A stretch of 64,000 bases of DNA from positions 496,001 to 560,000 of the forward strand of contig NZ_JAIQZC010000001.1 of NCBI RefSeq assembly GCF_020164535.1, in the 5' to 3' direction. The notes under the pieces were generated by a model, which searched no databases, was not told the origin of the DNA, and saw nothing but the letters and a program-made list of their open reading frames with translations. Made by a program: the position numbers and the translations under genes. The stretch's first letter is position 1; each line of letters begins with the position of its first letter. This stretch comes from Psychroflexus montanilacus (lineage in GTDB: Bacteria > Bacteroidota > Bacteroidia > Flavobacteriales > Flavobacteriaceae). Positions 62,223 through 64,000 of this stretch are shown here, one piece after another.

Positions 62223-62513
62223 TAAATTATATATAAATAGGCTAGTCTAAAATGAACCCTTGAAATGCTTAAATATAGTTCTATTACAATTATGTGATCT
62301 CTTGGTTTAAATATCACTATGCTCCTACCTATCTTTAAAATATATTTAAGACAAAGCCTTATCCGTAAGCTCGATATAAATTTTCAAAAAATCATACTAG
62401 AAAGATCTGGAAGATCTTTTAGGTCCTTCTGGATGATTCAGTTTTGAAAAAGATTTGAATACTTTAAGACATTCAGTAAACATAAATCGTTTTACAAGAT
62501 TTCGCCTTGAAAG

Positions 62514-63032
62514 CTATATGTCTATATAAGCATAATTATTAATTCGTCTCACAGGAATAGATTCAAAGGTTTTTGGGCTCAATATTTTTTTTCTACTGAT
62601 CAACATAATTTTCACTCTTTCATCCGATTCGATGTAATAGAATCTATAACCAAAGACTAAAAACACAGGGTTAAAGTAGGACACTCGAGAAACAAAAGTA
62701 AAAATGATGGTGAGACCAAAAATGACAAAAAAAGCAGTTAAGCCTCTGACGCTTAAAGCAACAAAAAAGAAAGCAAAATAGTTATCGAGAAAATTATTTT
62801 CTGAAGGATTGATCGATTTAATCTGACTGACTTTTGAGACTGGTAAAAGTTTACATATACCAAGCGAAATAAATACAGTAATAAATGGAATTAAAGCGTA
62901 ACCTAGATGTACAACCCAGTCATTAATTCCAAGTTGGCCTTTTAAAGGATTGATGTCGTTTTGAATCAAAAAAACAACCAAAAAAAAGGAAACCGAACTC
63001 ATGGTTAAAAAAAGTCTTAGGATAATTTTCAT
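62514..63032 (-). CDS. Four-helix membrane protein (KwaA-like at best)
   Basis: This 172-residue protein has four membrane helices, at about residues 5-22, 38-60, 85-100 and 101-125. A soluble tail reads F-G-Y-R-F-Y-Y-I-E and M-L-I-S-R-K-K-I and ends Y-A-Y-I-D-I. The tail is like that of the KwaA subunit of the Kiwa defence system, as far as I recall. No KwaB-like (DUF4868) gene lies beside it. It stands alone, read away from the SbnA-like gene. Confidence 0.45.
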   Translation of the reverse strand: MKIILRLFLTMSSVSFFLVVFLIQNDINPLKGQLGINDWVVHLGYALIPFITVFISLGICKLLPVSKVSQIKSINPSENNFLDNYFAFFFVALSVRGLTAFFVIFGLTIIFTFVSRVSYFNPVFLVFGYRFYYIESDERVKIMLISRKKILSPKTFESIPVRRINNYAYIDI

Positions 63033-63392
63033 ATTGCTTTGAGTTATAAGATAATTAGTTCAAAGCAAGCATCTTCTTATATGCTATTTTATAGCCTTGT
63101 TTTAAAGTATTCGCGGTCTAAAAGATAACTGCTTATAGAGTTGAATCAATGACAATTTTCAGCTCGGATATCACTTTAATCTAATGTAGATCCTATCGAC
63201 TTAAGCTCTATTCAGATTGAATTTATCTCATTGACTATGAATAACTTAAAATTTATAATTTGAAATTTACTGTTTATTTTTTTAACAATATGGGTGTAAA
63301 AAAGAAAATTATCACAATTGGCTTATAATTAGAGTAATCAAAGCATATTAAGGTTAACTTTTTATATAATTCTAATCTTCTAATTAAACCTT

Positions 63393-64000
63393 ATGAAAGC
63401 AACTGAAACTGCATTAAAAACTCCAAAATATCGCTCCAACATATTGTCATCTATAGGTCACACGCCATTGATTAGATTGGCAAGATTTTCTAGCCAAATG
63501 GAATGTCATGTCTATGGGAAAATGGAAAGTTTTAATCCAGGAGGAAGTATAAAGGATAGAACAGCACTTAATATGTTGTCTAAAGCCATGGAGTCTGGAG
63601 AAGTGGAGCCTGGTGATACGATTATTGAGTCCAGTTCAGGAAACATGGCTTTAGGTCTAGCTCAAGCTTGTAAATTTTATAACATAAATCTTATCATCGT
63701 CCATGATCCTAAACTAAATAATCACTCCAAAAAAATACTACTGACCTATGGGGTTAAGCTTGTAAAAGTAGATCAACCCAAGACAAAAGGGGGTTACTTG
63801 GAAAGCCGTATTCAAAAAGTAAATGAACTCTTAGATAAATTTCCTCACAGTTATTGTTTGAATCAGTATCAAAATGCTGCCAATCCACAAACTCATCTAC
63901 AAACCATGAAGGAAATTACAGAAGCGCTAAATCAACATGTAGATTACATATTTATAAGCACCAGCACCTGCGGTACACTCATGGGATGTGCACTTTATAT
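63393..64000 (+). CDS. SbnA-like PLP enzyme (cysteine synthase fold), partial
   Basis: The visible 202 residues are the front of a fold-type II PLP enzyme. I-G-H-T-P-L-I-R-L is followed by F-N-P-G-G-S-I-K-D-R with the PLP lysine at residue 54, then E-S-S-S-G-N-M-A-L-G-L-A-Q. The M-A-L-G and N-Q-Y-Q-N-A-A-N-P pattern fits SbnA, which joins O-phosphoserine and glutamate in the L-2,3-diaminopropionate pathway for siderophores such as staphyloferrin B. A plain cysteine synthase is the alternative. The gene continues beyond 64000. Confidence 0.75.
   Translation, partial: MKATETALKTPKYRSNILSSIGHTPLIRLARFSSQMECHVYGKMESFNPGGSIKDRTALNMLSKAMESGEVEPGDTIIESSSGNMALGLAQACKFYNINLIIVHDPKLNNHSKKILLTYGVKLVKVDQPKTKGGYLESRIQKVNELLDKFPHSYCLNQYQNAANPQTHLQTMKEITEALNQHVDYIFISTSTCGTLMGCALY

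Overview
The window is AT-rich DNA from a member of the Bacteroidota, almost certainly the family Flavobacteriaceae. The evidence is a SusC/SusD pair, a type IX secretion C-terminal domain, Bacteroidetes-type conjugation genes (TraE to TraN, RteC, a MobB-like relaxase), DUF6520-, lmo0937- and YtxH-type small proteins, and a TAnnTTTG promoter box. I could not fix the genus. No rRNA, complete tRNA, CRISPR array, transposase or site-specific integrase is visible.

Region 1 (1-9067) is a defence and accessory island, with every gene on the minus strand. It holds a partial CrtO-like acyltransferase, a ParE/antitoxin pair, an HpaII-type restriction endonuclease with its C5 methyltransferase, an Nmad2 protein, a KAP-type NTPase, an HNH nuclease, and a RusA resolvase with an XRE regulator. 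Several genes sit tightly between sites bounded by GCCAAC/GTTGGC. Some of these sites are expanded into a family of repeats of about 220 bp, which makes the island look like an array of gene cassettes. The 3' half of a tRNA lies inside the island and may mark an old integration site.

Region 2 (9070-21831) is chromosomal in character. A 600-nt, GC-richer, strongly structured leader precedes susC-susD-M16 peptidase, a probable peptide uptake and degradation operon. Facing it are DUF6520 and MauE/DoxX-like membrane genes. A STAS-like plus HAMP/PAS/AraC regulator pair is divergent from a fused alpha-oxoamine synthase/acyltransferase that may make an unusual amino lipid.

Region 3 (about 21.9-49.7 kb) is an integrative conjugative element or its remnant. 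In order it holds RteC, an HTH protein, a replication-like protein and a DnaC-like ATPase. Next comes a duplicated cargo of a secreted lipase and small lipoproteins, then traE-F-G-I-J-K-M-N. After traN is a toxin-antitoxin hotspot: hipBA, a Fic protein, a decayed second copy of hipBA plus the traN end, a tripartite hipBST-like operon, a hipB relic, and a third hipBA. The coupling protein, relaxase and BfmA/BtgA-like mobilization protein, a candidate oriT, DUF6876 and ssb follow. The element ends in a highly structured non-coding region of about 590 bp.

Region 4 (50-64 kb) is chromosomal. It has a large outer-membrane/OmpA pair, a stress-type cluster (cupin, AraC, response regulator, histidine kinase, lmo0937, YtxH, holin-like, lipoprotein), an SDR plus aldehyde dehydrogenase operon, a four-helix membrane protein, and the start of an SbnA-like PLP enzyme that runs off the right edge.
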